A DNA stretch of 9,492 nt from Treponema sp. (GTDB taxonomy: Bacteria > Spirochaetota > Spirochaetia > Treponematales > Breznakiellaceae), in assembly GCA_031275035.1 (NCBI GenBank), contig JAISPH010000234.1, positions 1 through 9,492 of the forward strand, written 5' to 3'. Of the stretch, positions 1 to 6,912 are shown piece by piece. The number at the start of each line of letters is the position of its first letter. Positions within the stretch are counted from its first letter, which is position 1. Made by a program: the position numbers and the translations under genes. The notes below the pieces were generated by a model. That model made no database searches. It was not told where the DNA came from and saw nothing but the letters and a program-made list of their open reading frames with translations.

Positions 1-348
1 GAAATAATCGCCGCCGTAAAGGCCAATCCCCTGCTGGCGGGCATCACCCTGTCAGGCGGCGACCCCTTTACCCAGGCCGTCCCCTGCGCGGCCCTGGCCG
101 AACAGGTCCGGGCCCTGGGCCTCAGCGTCATGACCTTCACCGGCTACCGCTGGGAAGACCTGCTGACCTCAGGCAGGCCCGAATGGCGCCGCCTCATCGA
201 AGCCACCGATATTCTGGTGGACGGCCCCTTCATCCAGGCCCAAAAAAACATCGATCTTCGCTTCCGGGGCTCCGCCAACCAACGCCTCATCGATGTACCC
301 CGCAGCCTCGCCGCGGGCCGGATAATAACCCTGCCCGAAGAGCCATAG
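1..348 (+). CDS. nrdG: Anaerobic ribonucleoside-triphosphate reductase-activating protein, 3' end (partial)
   Basis: The reading frame is open from base 1 to a TAG stop at 346-348, giving 115 residues that continue off the left edge. NrdG is a radical-SAM enzyme that installs the glycyl radical on the anaerobic reductase NrdD, so it serves dNTP synthesis without oxygen. The visible part has the NrdG hallmarks: GITLSGGDPF early, TGYRWEDLL in the middle, then DILVDGPF and LRFRGSANQRLIDV close to the end. The N-terminal Cys motif that holds the 4Fe-4S cluster lies outside the window. NrdG proteins are usually about 150-175 residues, so roughly a quarter to a third is missing. The gene converges on the trmJ-like gene with only 13 bases between the two stops. 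An nrdD gene just upstream would be expected but cannot be seen. Confidence 0.9.
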   Translation, partial: EIIAAVKANPLLAGITLSGGDPFTQAVPCAALAEQVRALGLSVMTFTGYRWEDLLTSGRPEWRRLIEATDILVDGPFIQAQKNIDLRFRGSANQRLIDVPRSLAAGRIITLPEEP

Positions 349-361
349 CCTCTCTTCACTC

Positions 362-1168
362 CTAACTCCTAACTTTTCCCCCATACCGCGCCAGCCGCCC
401 CGCCTTGGCAAAAATGTCCCCCAGGTACCTGCCTTCCCGGACTGTAAGTCCCGCCCGGCCGATAAGGTCCCGGAGAAACCGTTCCTGGATCTCCCGGCCC
501 GGATGCCGGTAAAACCCCAGGGATGCCAAAGTATTGGTAATCGAGCCTGCCAGTTCGGCGGATTCGCTGCGGGTCAGGGGAACCCAGACCCCTTTGACGG
601 CCTCCGCGCCGGTTTTACCGGCCCCGCCCGCGGTTTCCCTGCCTGCGGTTCCGCCGCTCCTGCCGGGCAGGGCCCCGGTTTCCAGGGCCAAAAAAAGCTC
701 GTAGGCATAAATTTGCACGGCGTGGGACAAATTCAGGGAGGGAAAGGCCCTGGAAACCGGGATATGGGAGGCGATATTACACAGATCCAGTTCATCTTCC
801 TCCAAGCCGGTCCGCTCATTGCCGAAAACCAGGGCTGCAGAGCCGGACTTTTCCCGGAGCCAGGCCGCCAGCTCCCGGGGGGGCAGGCTTGCCTGCTTGC
901 GGCGGCGGCCCCGGCGGCGGGTCGTACCGATTGCCAGGGAACAGTCCGCCAGAGCGGCGGCCGGGGCGTCAAAAAAAGCGGCCTCCTCCCAAATATCCGC
1001 GGCATGGACGGCCCGGGCCCGGATTGCCCCCTCATCCAAACTTTCCCGGGCGGTCCCGGCGATCCGCAGCCGGGAAAGGCCCATGTTCTTCATGGCCCGG
1101 CAGACGGCCCCCACATTCCCCGGTTCCGCCGGCCTGACCAGCACGACAATAATATCCTTCAGCAGCAT
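362..1168 (-). CDS. trmJ: TrmJ-type (SPOUT/TrmH family) tRNA 2'-O-methyltransferase
   Basis: This is a 268-residue protein of the SpoU/TrmH class, group of TrmJ, which uses S-adenosylmethionine to 2'-O-methylate tRNA, typically position 32. All three SPOUT motifs are visible. Motif 1 has N18, G20 and R24 within VRPAEPGNVGAVCRAMKN. Motif 2 is LVFGNERTGL at 113-122. Motif 3 is PSLNLSHAVQIYAYEL at 143-158, which forms the deep trefoil knot that binds the cofactor. IGTTRRR at 80-86 is also typical. A Gly/Ala-rich low-complexity insert at about 163-190 separates the catalytic domain from a C-terminal helical extension (about 195-268). The ATG start has only a weak ribosome site, and a promoter-like sequence lies so close that the mRNA could be leaderless. 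The family is secure; the exact target nucleotide is inferred. Confidence 0.85.
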   Translation of the reverse strand: MLLKDIIVVLVRPAEPGNVGAVCRAMKNMGLSRLRIAGTARESLDEGAIRARAVHAADIWEEAAFFDAPAAALADCSLAIGTTRRRGRRRKQASLPPRELAAWLREKSGSAALVFGNERTGLEEDELDLCNIASHIPVSRAFPSLNLSHAVQIYAYELFLALETGALPGRSGGTAGRETAGGAGKTGAEAVKGVWVPLTRSESAELAGSITNTLASLGFYRHPGREIQERFLRDLIGRAGLTVREGRYLGDIFAKAGRLARYGGKVRS

Positions 1169-1173
1169 GCCCC

Positions 1174-1202
1174 AGTATAACCTGTTTCTGGTTTTTCTCC
1201 AA
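1174..1202 (-). promoter_or_regulatory. Candidate promoter of the trmJ-like gene
   Basis: On the minus strand TTGGAG (1197-1202) is followed after 17 bases by TATACT (1174-1179). Transcription would start about at the ATG at 1168, giving little or no 5' leader. The -10 matches 5 of 6 consensus bases, the -35 only about half. Confidence 0.4.
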
Positions 1203-1224
1203 ATCTCCGGTTTTGGGCATAAAC

Positions 1225-1253
1225 TTGTTACTTTATTCCGGCTGTGCTATACT
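1225..1253 (+). promoter_or_regulatory. Upstream promoter P1 of the STAS-pspA operon (extended -10)
   Basis: TTGTTA (1225-1230), 17 bases, then TATACT (1248-1253). TG at 1245-1246, one base before the -10, makes an extended -10 element. A transcript from here would have a leader of about 170 bases before the start at 1430. This is a sigma-70-type match only; no experimental support. Confidence 0.5.
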
Positions 1254-1323
1254 TATACCAGGTTCGGTGCTCCGGATAAAACCGGTCCTCATTAAAAAAA
1301 CAGCGAATTTCACCGGATCAGGT

Positions 1324-1352
1324 TTGACAAACATTAAGTGAAATTGTAATAT
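1324..1352 (+). promoter_or_regulatory. Proximal promoter P2 of the STAS-pspA operon
   Basis: A perfect -35 TTGACA (1324-1329), 17-base spacer and TAATAT (1347-1352, 4 of 6). The start would be near 1359, just ahead of the hairpin at 1367-1414. It is the strongest plus-strand promoter match upstream of the operon. Confidence 0.6.
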
Positions 1353-1366
1353 ATGAGGAAGCATGG

Positions 1367-1414
1367 ACCGCCACTACTATTATAACGTAACCATCTAATA
1401 GAATGGTGGTTTTT
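1367..1414 (+). terminator. Terminator-like nested hairpin in the operon leader (possible attenuator)
   Basis: ACCGCCA (1367-1373) pairs with TGGTGGT (1404-1410, one G-U pair). Inside it CTATTA (1377-1382) pairs perfectly with TAATAG (1396-1401), loop 13 bases. The outer stem runs directly into five Ts (1410-1414). This is the layout of an intrinsic terminator, placed between promoter P2 and the ribosome site at 1418, so it may attenuate the operon or end a short leader RNA of about 55 bases. The stem is only moderately GC-rich, so strength is uncertain. Confidence 0.45.
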
Positions 1415-1417
1415 GGC

Positions 1418-1425
1418 AAAGGGAG
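1418..1425 (+). promoter_or_regulatory. Ribosome-binding site that fixes the STAS gene start
   Basis: AAAGGGAG ends four bases before the ATG at 1430. An in-frame ATG at 1403 lies inside the hairpin stem and has no such site, so 1430 is the better start. Confidence 0.65.
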
Positions 1426-1429
1426 CGTC

Positions 1430-1981
1430 ATGACTAATAACGAAATTGTTCCTGGGTTTGACGATGAAAAAGACGAAAGCCTCAAGATCAAGCTTCAAAA
1501 GGTCGGTGAAGTAGAGGGTTGTCTGGTTCTGTATCTGACAGGATATATTGATACATACAATTCCAATTATTTCCAGAAAAGAGTTGCAAAGGCCATAGAA
1601 GTTGGTTTTATCCGGCTGGTTTTTCAGTGCGGCGGTCTCAATTATGTTTCATCCACCGGTATCGGTTCTTTTACCGCCTTCCTCAAATCGGTAAAACCCA
1701 GGGGCGGGGATCTGGTCCTGCTGGAAATTCAACCCAAGGTATACGAAGTTTTCCAGCTCCTCGGATTCTCCCAGTTCTTCAATATTAAGGATAATCTGGA
1801 CGATTCCATCAATTTCTTCCGTTCGGGAAACGCCGCGGAGTCCGTTTCCCTGTTTCCTAAAGTTTTTGAATGCCCTATCTGCCAGAAGAAGCTTAAAGCC
1901 TTAAAACCGGGCCGGTTCCGCTGTTCCGAGTGTAAAACCATCCTCGCCATTGACAATGCGGGACAGGTTTTCCTGGGATAA
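1430..1981 (+). CDS. STAS-domain (anti-anti-sigma factor-like) protein with C-terminal zinc ribbon
   Basis: This 183-residue protein begins with an acidic N-terminal tail (about 1-17). A STAS domain follows at about 18-130, of the SpoIIAA/anti-anti-sigma type. Its hallmark loop SSTGIG (74-79) contains the Ser/Thr that partner anti-sigma kinases phosphorylate in this family. After it comes a compact zinc ribbon with two CxxC pairs (C148/C151 and C165/C168). STAS proteins of this kind usually control a sigma factor by partner switching; the zinc ribbon on the end is less usual and suggests an extra binding partner or metal sensing. It leads a three-gene operon with a CesT-like protein and PspA (30 bases to the next gene), so a role in envelope-stress signalling is likely but inferred. 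No kinase or sigma factor is encoded nearby. A start at 1403 would add nine residues. Confidence 0.85.
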   Translation: MTNNEIVPGFDDEKDESLKIKLQKVGEVEGCLVLYLTGYIDTYNSNYFQKRVAKAIEVGFIRLVFQCGGLNYVSSTGIGSFTAFLKSVKPRGGDLVLLEIQPKVYEVFQLLGFSQFFNIKDNLDDSINFFRSGNAAESVSLFPKVFECPICQKKLKALKPGRFRCSECKTILAIDNAGQVFLG

Positions 1982-2011
1982 GCAGCCCGCCCGATAAACA
2001 AAGGATGATCC

Positions 2012-2410
2012 ATGGCGGAAAATAAAATCGACCGCTATCTCATTGATTCTATGTTTTCCTACCGGGAAATAGGTCCCAATATGTGGCTCGTGGATGATAG
2101 CGAGCGGGGCCTGGAGGGGCTGGCGATCATATATTCCGAGCCCCTGGTAATTTTCCGGCTGGCTATTATGGACGCTCCCCAGGAAAACCGTCTGGAGCTT
2201 TTCACCAAACTGCTTGAATTAAACGCCAATGATGTAATACACGGGGCTTATGCCCTGGAAAACGGCAAAATAATCCTTATCGACACCCTGGAATACGATT
2301 TTCTGGATTATTCCGAGTTCCGGGCAACCCTGGATGCCTTCAGCCTGGCCATAACCCAGCATTATCCTGTCCTTTCCGGTTACCGGACCGGTAACAAAGA
2401 GCGAGGTTAG
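2012..2410 (+). CDS. Small YbjN/CesT (type III chaperone-like fold) protein upstream of pspA
   Basis: This is a 132-residue, acidic, soluble protein with no signal peptide or membrane segment. The alternating helix-strand pattern resembles the YbjN/CesT (Tir chaperone-like) fold. A helix LFTKLLELNAND (about 68-79) is followed by strands HGAYALENGKIILIDTLEYDFLDYS, then a final helix ending in AFSLAITQHY. That arrangement is typical of the family, which acts as small dimeric chaperones or adaptors. The ATG has a clear ribosome site (AAAGGATG, 1999-2006) and sits 30 bases after the STAS gene. Its stop is three bases before pspA, so translation is probably coupled. I infer an adaptor or regulator for PspA from position. 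Fold assignment is by pattern, not by an alignment, and no specific function is known. Confidence 0.7.
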   Translation: MAENKIDRYLIDSMFSYREIGPNMWLVDDSERGLEGLAIIYSEPLVIFRLAIMDAPQENRLELFTKLLELNANDVIHGAYALENGKIILIDTLEYDFLDYSEFRATLDAFSLAITQHYPVLSGYRTGNKERG

Positions 2411-2413
2411 CAC

Positions 2414-3109
2414 ATGGGGATCTTTTCAAGGTTAAAAACCCTGGTTTCATCCAATGTAAATGACATGATCAGCAAGGCCGAGAAACCGGAAAAGATGCTT
2501 AATCAGCTGCTTATTGACATGAGCGAGCAGCTTATTGAATCTAAAAAAGCGGTCGCCCTGGCTATTGCGGACGAAAAGAAACTGGAACGGGAACTGCAGA
2601 ACCAGGAATCCCAGGCTAAGGAATGGGAACGGAAGGCTATGCTGGCGGTACAAGCCGGCAAGGATGACCTTGCCAAGGAGGCGCTGCTACGAAAACAGGA
2701 ATACGACAATGCCGCCCTGGAATATCAAAAACAGTGGAAAGCCCAGAAAGCTTCCGTGGACAACCTGAAGGAGTCCCTCCGGGAACTTCAAAATAAAATT
2801 GAAGAGGCCCAGCGCAAGAAAAATCTCCTTATTGCCCGGGCCAAACGGGCCGAAGCCCAGCAGAAGATTCAAAGTACCATCTCCAGCGTATCCGGCAACC
2901 GCACCGCCTTTGATGCGTTTGACCGCATGGCCGCCAAGGTGGACCAGATGGAAGCCCAGGCCGACGCCGCTAAAGAATTGGAGGATTTTACTTCCAATTC
3001 TTCGCTTGAAAAACGTTTCGAAGAGCTGGAAAAATCCGATACTTCCGCGGATATGATGCTGCTGGAGCTGAAAGAGAAGATGAAGTCTCTGCCGGAAAAG
3101 TCCGGTTAG
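2414..3109 (+). CDS. pspA: PspA/IM30 (Vipp1) family membrane-stress protein
   Basis: This is a 231-residue member of the PspA/IM30 (ESCRT-III-like) family. These peripheral proteins assemble into large rings or rods on the inner face of the cytoplasmic membrane and limit proton leakage under envelope stress. The start MGIFSRLKTLVSSNVND is the characteristic amphipathic membrane-binding helix. KAEKPEKMLNQLLIDM follows, and nearly all of about 25-170 is charged coiled coil. The C-terminal part (about 175-231) is acidic helix. Length matches the family (about 220-230). GAGG at 2403-2406 serves as ribosome site and the gene follows the CesT-like gene with a three-base gap. No pspF, pspB or pspC is visible. 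Control here more likely runs through the STAS protein and the leader upstream, which is inference. Confidence 0.93.
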   Translation: MGIFSRLKTLVSSNVNDMISKAEKPEKMLNQLLIDMSEQLIESKKAVALAIADEKKLERELQNQESQAKEWERKAMLAVQAGKDDLAKEALLRKQEYDNAALEYQKQWKAQKASVDNLKESLRELQNKIEEAQRKKNLLIARAKRAEAQQKIQSTISSVSGNRTAFDAFDRMAAKVDQMEAQADAAKELEDFTSNSSLEKRFEELEKSDTSADMMLLELKEKMKSLPEKSG

Positions 3110-3122
3110 CCTGTTAAATTGC

Positions 3123-3131
3123 TGTGGATAA
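3123..3131 (-). promoter_or_regulatory. DnaA box 1 (perfect)
   Basis: TGTGGATAA on the plus strand is the exact complement of the bacterial DnaA box TTATCCACA. Confidence 0.6.
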
Positions 3132-3160
3132 ATTGTTGATACCCGGTTTAGATTTTTGCA

Positions 3161-3169
3161 GGTGTATAA
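3161..3169 (-). promoter_or_regulatory. DnaA box-like site (one mismatch)
   Basis: GGTGTATAA, complement TTATACACC, differs from TTATNCACA only at the last base. It lies 29 bases after box 1 in the same orientation. Confidence 0.35.
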
Positions 3170-3345
3170 GCTTGTATACAGGCAGATGGCGGACGTCCGG
3201 TCCGGCTGTGTATTGAATAAGCTAATTCTATATCAGATAAGTAATTACATTCCTAATTTTATTAAATTGCCTGCACGATTGCCGTCAACAGGCCCTTCTC
3301 CCGGACGGTACGGAGCCTTTTCTCCGAATTGTATCAAAATTTCCC

Positions 3346-3354
3346 TGTGGATAA
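3346..3354 (-). promoter_or_regulatory. DnaA box 2 (perfect)
   Basis: A second exact TGTGGATAA, 223 bases from box 1 and in the same orientation. It ends 56 bases before the GTG start at 3411, so bound DnaA could also affect that operon. Confidence 0.6.
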
Positions 3355-3410
3355 CCTGTTAATTATTAGGGGAGCTTGCCATTGAAGGTATCCCATAGTA
3401 AAGTGAAAAA

Positions 3411-4310
3411 GTGAGAAATATCGCCCGGATAATACTCTTCTTCAGCGTATCCTTTGTTCTGGTATTCCTAGCGTCGGTGCTTATGGGGAGCCTTCATGCC
3501 TGGATTGAGGCGGCCCGGACTGTGCCTGTTCAAAAGAACAGCATCCTTCCCGCTTCCCTGGCCGCCCGGGGCGCTCTTCCCCTGGCGCTTTACCTGTCCC
3601 TGCTCTTAACCCTCAGTTACAGCGCCCGCCGGGCCATTCCGGTTCCCCTGACCATAATCTGTCTTGGTCTCTTTGCCGGGGCCTTTGCCCTGGGGGCCTC
3701 CCTGGGCATTGCCCGGGCGGGGGCGGTTAACGCCCCGGTCTTACAGCCCCCGTCCGGGGGCCTGGGAAAGCCGGGGCTTATCCTGTCCAGGGGTTCCACA
3801 ACGATGATCCTCATGGGGGATCCCGGAGACCCCGCCGCGCCCCGGGTGGTTTCCATTCCGGGCCGGACCCTTATTTACCAGGAGGCGCCCCGGACGGCCC
3901 TGCCCCCGGCGCCTTTTAGGAACGAAAGCGTTTCCTTCCTGAGAAATATGTTGACCGATATTTCCCTGACTGCCCAGCGTTTTAACCGGCTCCTTGAGGG
4001 GGGGATCATTCCCCTGGGTATCTATATGGGTTCCCTGATCTTCCTGCTGGTATCCCTGCGCTTTGTGCTGGATTTCAGCAACTGGCCCCTGGCCAATCTC
4101 TTCCTGGGGGCTCTGGTTTTCCGGGGCGTCCTGGCCTTTGAAAGCTTTCTCAACTCTGTGGAGATACAGAACTTTATCACCGTCTTTACAAGCCGCCTAA
4201 TCCCCCCTTCCCTGATAAGCCCCGGAGTATACTGCGGTCTGGGGGGGCTGATTGTCCTTTATACGGCCCTCGTTTCCCTGGCCAGGGGCAGGAGAAACAG
4301 GGATGCTTAA
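3411..4310 (+). CDS. Polytopic membrane protein of unknown function
   Basis: I do not recognise this 299-residue protein. It starts with GTG; an in-frame TAA at 3399 rules out a longer form, and the ribosome site is weak. Hydrophobic segments at about 5-28, 53-70, 75-100, 197-220, 225-245 and 270-290 suggest about six membrane helices, the first possibly an uncleaved signal anchor. Between the third and fourth lies a polar stretch of about 95 residues, rich in Gly and Pro, that would sit outside or inside the membrane as one domain. It contains GDPGDPAAPRVVSIPGRTLIYQ. Two runs of seven Gs occur (3998-4004 and 4245-4251). The last eight bases overlap the start of the next gene, so the two are probably made together and may form a complex with it and with the J-domain protein downstream. 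Confidence 0.75.
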   Translation: MRNIARIILFFSVSFVLVFLASVLMGSLHAWIEAARTVPVQKNSILPASLAARGALPLALYLSLLLTLSYSARRAIPVPLTIICLGLFAGAFALGASLGIARAGAVNAPVLQPPSGGLGKPGLILSRGSTTMILMGDPGDPAAPRVVSIPGRTLIYQEAPRTALPPAPFRNESVSFLRNMLTDISLTAQRFNRLLEGGIIPLGIYMGSLIFLLVSLRFVLDFSNWPLANLFLGALVFRGVLAFESFLNSVEIQNFITVFTSRLIPPSLISPGVYCGLGGLIVLYTALVSLARGRRNRDA

Positions 4311-6081
4311 AAAAGAACAGATCTTTTCATCCATGGGAATCTTCATCCTCTACAGCGCCGCCTCCTTTGCGGCGATCCTGGGTTTCAGGTTTATCTTTCC
4401 CGGCCAGGCGGCGCCCCTGCGGAATTTTTCCGGTCCCTGGCGTATCGTTCAGGGGGTTCTCAACTATATCAGCCTCTTTCCCGCCCTGGCCCTCTCGGCC
4501 CTGGTAATCCCTTTCGGTTTCCAGTACGGAAACAGGGAGAACTATCCCCGGTTTTCCCCCCGTTTTCTGGACCGGGTCAAGGGACCTGTCATCACCGCCA
4601 TTGCCGCCGCCGCGGTCTACGGACTGCTCTTTTTTCTGGTTCTGCCCCTGGCCCAGCGGCGGGAGGCAAAGCTGCGCTATGAGGGGAATCTCTTCAGGCT
4701 GGCCAGGGAACGGGCCGGGGAATTTGCCGAAAGCGGCGACTGGCCCCAGGCGGCTCAGTTTATGGCCCTCTGCGACCGGATATGGCCCAACAGCCCCGAA
4801 ACGGCCTCCCTCAGGACGGCCGTCTCCATCGGCTATGAAGCGTACCGCATGAATCTGCCGGACCCCACCACCGACGCTTTTTCCGCCGCGGACCGGGAAA
4901 CAATAGGCATTCCGGGCCGGCAGAATCCGGTGGACGCCTCCCAGGCCCTGGACCTGGCGGAACAGGCCCTCAGGGAGGAGCGGTACTACGACGCTCACTG
5001 GCTGGCGAATTTGGGGATGCGCCTGGCCCGGCCCGGCAGCGTGGAATCCACCGAAGCGGCCCGGCTGGCGGGATACGCCTGGAACGCCGTTTCCTCTTTG
5101 GAACCTAATTCCCGGGAACGGCAGACCTATGCCCTGTATCACCAAAAACGATCCGGTTATGAGGCCATGGTTTCCGGGGATTGGATCCGGGCCTACTATA
5201 TTTTCAAAGATCTCAGGGAAAAAACGCCGGGAGATCCCGATGTGGTTCAATTCCTGGCCATGTGCGAACAGGGGGTAGCGGCTGCCGCCTTCTTTACCGA
5301 TGAAATGAAGCTGGCCATGGGGGATATTCTGACCGGGGCGGTCTTTTCCCTTCCCGGCGCTTCCGGCGGCAGATCGGTACTGCGGACGGCCTCCCTCTCC
5401 ACCTTTACGGACTTTTCCTTTGCCTCGGGGCTTGAGCTTGCCGTCTACGACAGCGCCGGCCGCTTCCTTTACCGGATGGAAACCCCCTACGGCAAGTTCC
5501 TTCCTTTTACGCTGGAGGGTACATCCAAGACTCTCCTTCTGATGCGGGCCCTGGACCGGGAGGATGAGCAGGTCCGCCTGGAACCGGTCTGGACCGGAGG
5601 AGAACTCCGGTCTCCCGGCATGGAACCCCTGGGGAATTCCCAGCTGCTTCTGGACATATCCTACGAGGACATGCTGCTCCACGTAAAGGTACTCCAGGGG
5701 ATAGACAATCTGCTGATCGGGGATCTCTTCGCCGCGGCAAAAAACCTTGAAAACTACGGCTATATCCCCCAGGTTTTTCAGGCGGAGATCCTCTCCCGTA
5801 TTGCGGAACCGGCGCTCCTCCTCTCCGCGGCGGTATTCAGCATCGCCGCAGGCTGGAGCTTCCGGGCCAAAAAACGGCCCCGCTATATAGGAACGCCCAT
5901 GCTGGGCATTCTGCCCCTGGTATTTACCGGCCTGGTATACTGTTACCGGAGCGCCGCCGCCGTCCTTGCGGCCTATATGGTTATCGTTTTGAATTTTTCC
6001 ACGGTTTTGCTCATCTGTACCGCCGCCGCAGTACTGATCTTCACCCTCTCCCTGATAACCCTGGCCGCCCAGCATGGATAA
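4303..6081 (+). CDS. Large membrane protein with helical-repeat-like middle domain, unknown function
   Basis: Start chosen at ATG 4303 because AGGAG lies at 4290-4294, eight bases ahead; an in-frame ATG at 4252 lies inside the previous gene without such a site. The product is 592 residues. Three hydrophobic segments (about 9-30, 52-72, 95-116) precede a large polar domain (about 118-505). Hydrophobic segments follow at about 508-530, 540-557 and 563-588. The polar domain begins with helical pairs of TPR/SEL1-like appearance, for example AGEFAESGDWPQAAQFMALC and ALREERYYDAHWLANLGMRL. It continues with a part richer in strands (about 350-470). Such topology would suit a scaffold on one face of the membrane. 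It overlaps both neighbours by eight bases. I cannot name a family; TPR-like is pattern-based. Confidence 0.75.
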   Translation: MLKKEQIFSSMGIFILYSAASFAAILGFRFIFPGQAAPLRNFSGPWRIVQGVLNYISLFPALALSALVIPFGFQYGNRENYPRFSPRFLDRVKGPVITAIAAAAVYGLLFFLVLPLAQRREAKLRYEGNLFRLARERAGEFAESGDWPQAAQFMALCDRIWPNSPETASLRTAVSIGYEAYRMNLPDPTTDAFSAADRETIGIPGRQNPVDASQALDLAEQALREERYYDAHWLANLGMRLARPGSVESTEAARLAGYAWNAVSSLEPNSRERQTYALYHQKRSGYEAMVSGDWIRAYYIFKDLREKTPGDPDVVQFLAMCEQGVAAAAFFTDEMKLAMGDILTGAVFSLPGASGGRSVLRTASLSTFTDFSFASGLELAVYDSAGRFLYRMETPYGKFLPFTLEGTSKTLLLMRALDREDEQVRLEPVWTGGELRSPGMEPLGNSQLLLDISYEDMLLHVKVLQGIDNLLIGDLFAAAKNLENYGYIPQVFQAEILSRIAEPALLLSAAVFSIAAGWSFRAKKRPRYIGTPMLGILPLVFTGLVYCYRSAAAVLAAYMVIVLNFSTVLLICTAAAVLIFTLSLITLAAQHG

Positions 6082-6883
6082 CGCCGTACCGCCGCCATCT
6101 ATGATAACATGGACTGCGTGGCTTAGAAGACATCCCCTTTTTTGGCTGGGCCCCCTGGCGGGGGGAATTGCGGGGATCTTCAACGGCGGAGTTATCGGCG
6201 CAGGAACCGGCCTTCTGCTGGGTTACTTTGTCCAGGCAGTGGCAGGCCAGTTTTACATGGATACCGCCGTGGCCCGGTACTTTGAAAATCCCGGCCGTTC
6301 GGTCTTTCCCGAAGGGGAGCCGGGGATCGCCGCCTACTGCGGCCTGGGTATCTATATCATGTTCAAGTCGAAGTATAAGGACGATGCGTTCTTCACTGGC
6401 CGGGTATCCGAAAGCGCGGTCTCCTCCTTTTCCAAAGGAGCCCGGGTCCTGCCCCTTATCGAACTGTTCTGCCGCATTGCCATTTCCCGGCGGGCCTGTC
6501 TGAACCCGGATCTGCTGGCGGAAAGCCTCATGGCCCGGCGCAGGTCCCGGAAGGACAGTCCCCGCCTGGGGGAACAGCTGGAAAGGCTGGCCCTGGGAAA
6601 GGAGGCCCGTCAGGAGGCGGCCTATATACGGCAGGTTCTGGACCCCCGGTATCAGCCGCCGGATCTTGAGACCCCCGAGGAGGCGCTCGATCCCTATCTG
6701 CTTCTGGGCCTTACCCCGGGGGCTTCCCGGGAGATGGTCAAATCGGCGTTCCGAAAACTGGCGGTACAGTATCACCCGGATGTACTTCAAAATATGGATG
6801 AGGAGAAACGGAAAAGCGCGGCCCTGGCCTTTATCGCCGTCAGGGAAGCTTACCGGGAAATAATGCGGACGCCGTCCCGTTAG
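6074..6883 (+). CDS. DjlA-like membrane-anchored J-domain co-chaperone
   Basis: This 269-residue protein has a C-terminal J domain (about 206-265), with DPYLLLGLTPGAS, helix II FRKLAVQYHPDV and the essential HPD tripeptide at 234-236. J domains stimulate the ATPase of DnaK. Near the N-terminus a Gly-rich hydrophobic segment (about 22-58, GGIAGIFNGGVIGAGTGLLLG) looks like the single anchor of DjlA. A helical middle part (about 85-160) takes the place of DjlA's TerB-like domain. There is no Gly/Phe region or zinc-finger domain, so it is not DnaJ itself. The start ATGGATAA overlaps the previous stop by eight bases and has no ribosome site of its own, implying translational coupling; ATG 6101 is an alternative. 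I infer that it recruits DnaK to the membrane, perhaps for the two membrane proteins upstream. Confidence 0.8.
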   Translation: MDNAVPPPSMITWTAWLRRHPLFWLGPLAGGIAGIFNGGVIGAGTGLLLGYFVQAVAGQFYMDTAVARYFENPGRSVFPEGEPGIAAYCGLGIYIMFKSKYKDDAFFTGRVSESAVSSFSKGARVLPLIELFCRIAISRRACLNPDLLAESLMARRRSRKDSPRLGEQLERLALGKEARQEAAYIRQVLDPRYQPPDLETPEEALDPYLLLGLTPGASREMVKSAFRKLAVQYHPDVLQNMDEEKRKSAALAFIAVREAYREIMRTPSR

Positions 6884-6907
6884 GGCGCCGGCGTTGAAGC
6901 GGCGCTC
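6883..6907. terminator. GC-rich hairpin between two converging genes
   Basis: An 8-bp stem (6883-6890 with 6900-6907, one G-T pair, core GCGCCG/CGGCGC) with a 9-base loop starts at the last base of the J-domain gene stop. It lies just beyond the murA stop on the other strand. No T-run follows on either side, so intrinsic termination is uncertain, though the place is right for a two-way terminator. Confidence 0.35.
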
Positions 6908-6912
6908 CGGCT

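Larger units (their letters stand above)
3110..3410 (+). other. AT-rich intergenic region with DnaA boxes
   Basis: No credible gene lies in these 301 bases; a 68-codon open frame at 3156-3362 resembles nothing and has no ribosome site. The stretch is much richer in A and T than the flanking genes, especially about 3210-3270. It contains two perfect DnaA boxes and one near-match, all in one orientation. CCTGTTAA occurs twice, at 3110-3117 just before the first box and at 3355-3362 directly after the last. It also must hold the promoter for the operon starting at 3411. TTGTAT (3329-3334), 17 bases, then TAACCT (3352-3357) is a weak candidate that overlaps the last DnaA box. Confidence 0.6.

Noticed and set aside
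503..1180. Plus-strand open frame of 225 codons
   Set aside because: It is antisense to the trmJ-like gene, which has all SPOUT motifs; the antisense product is low-complexity.
3092..3105. Terminator after pspA (CCGGA/TCCGG hairpin)
   Set aside because: The stem is only five pairs, lies inside the last codons, and no T-run follows.
3156..3362. Small 68-codon gene in the DnaA-box gap
   Set aside because: There is no ribosome site, no recognisable features, and composition resembles the AT-rich non-coding stretch.
4327..6183. Minus-strand open frame of 618 codons
   Set aside because: It is the antisense shadow of the 592-residue membrane protein gene in GC-rich DNA; its Gly/Pro/Arg-rich product has no recognisable domain.
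6041..6790. Minus-strand open frame of 249 codons
   Set aside because: It is antisense to the J-domain gene, which is clearly coding with an intact HPD motif.
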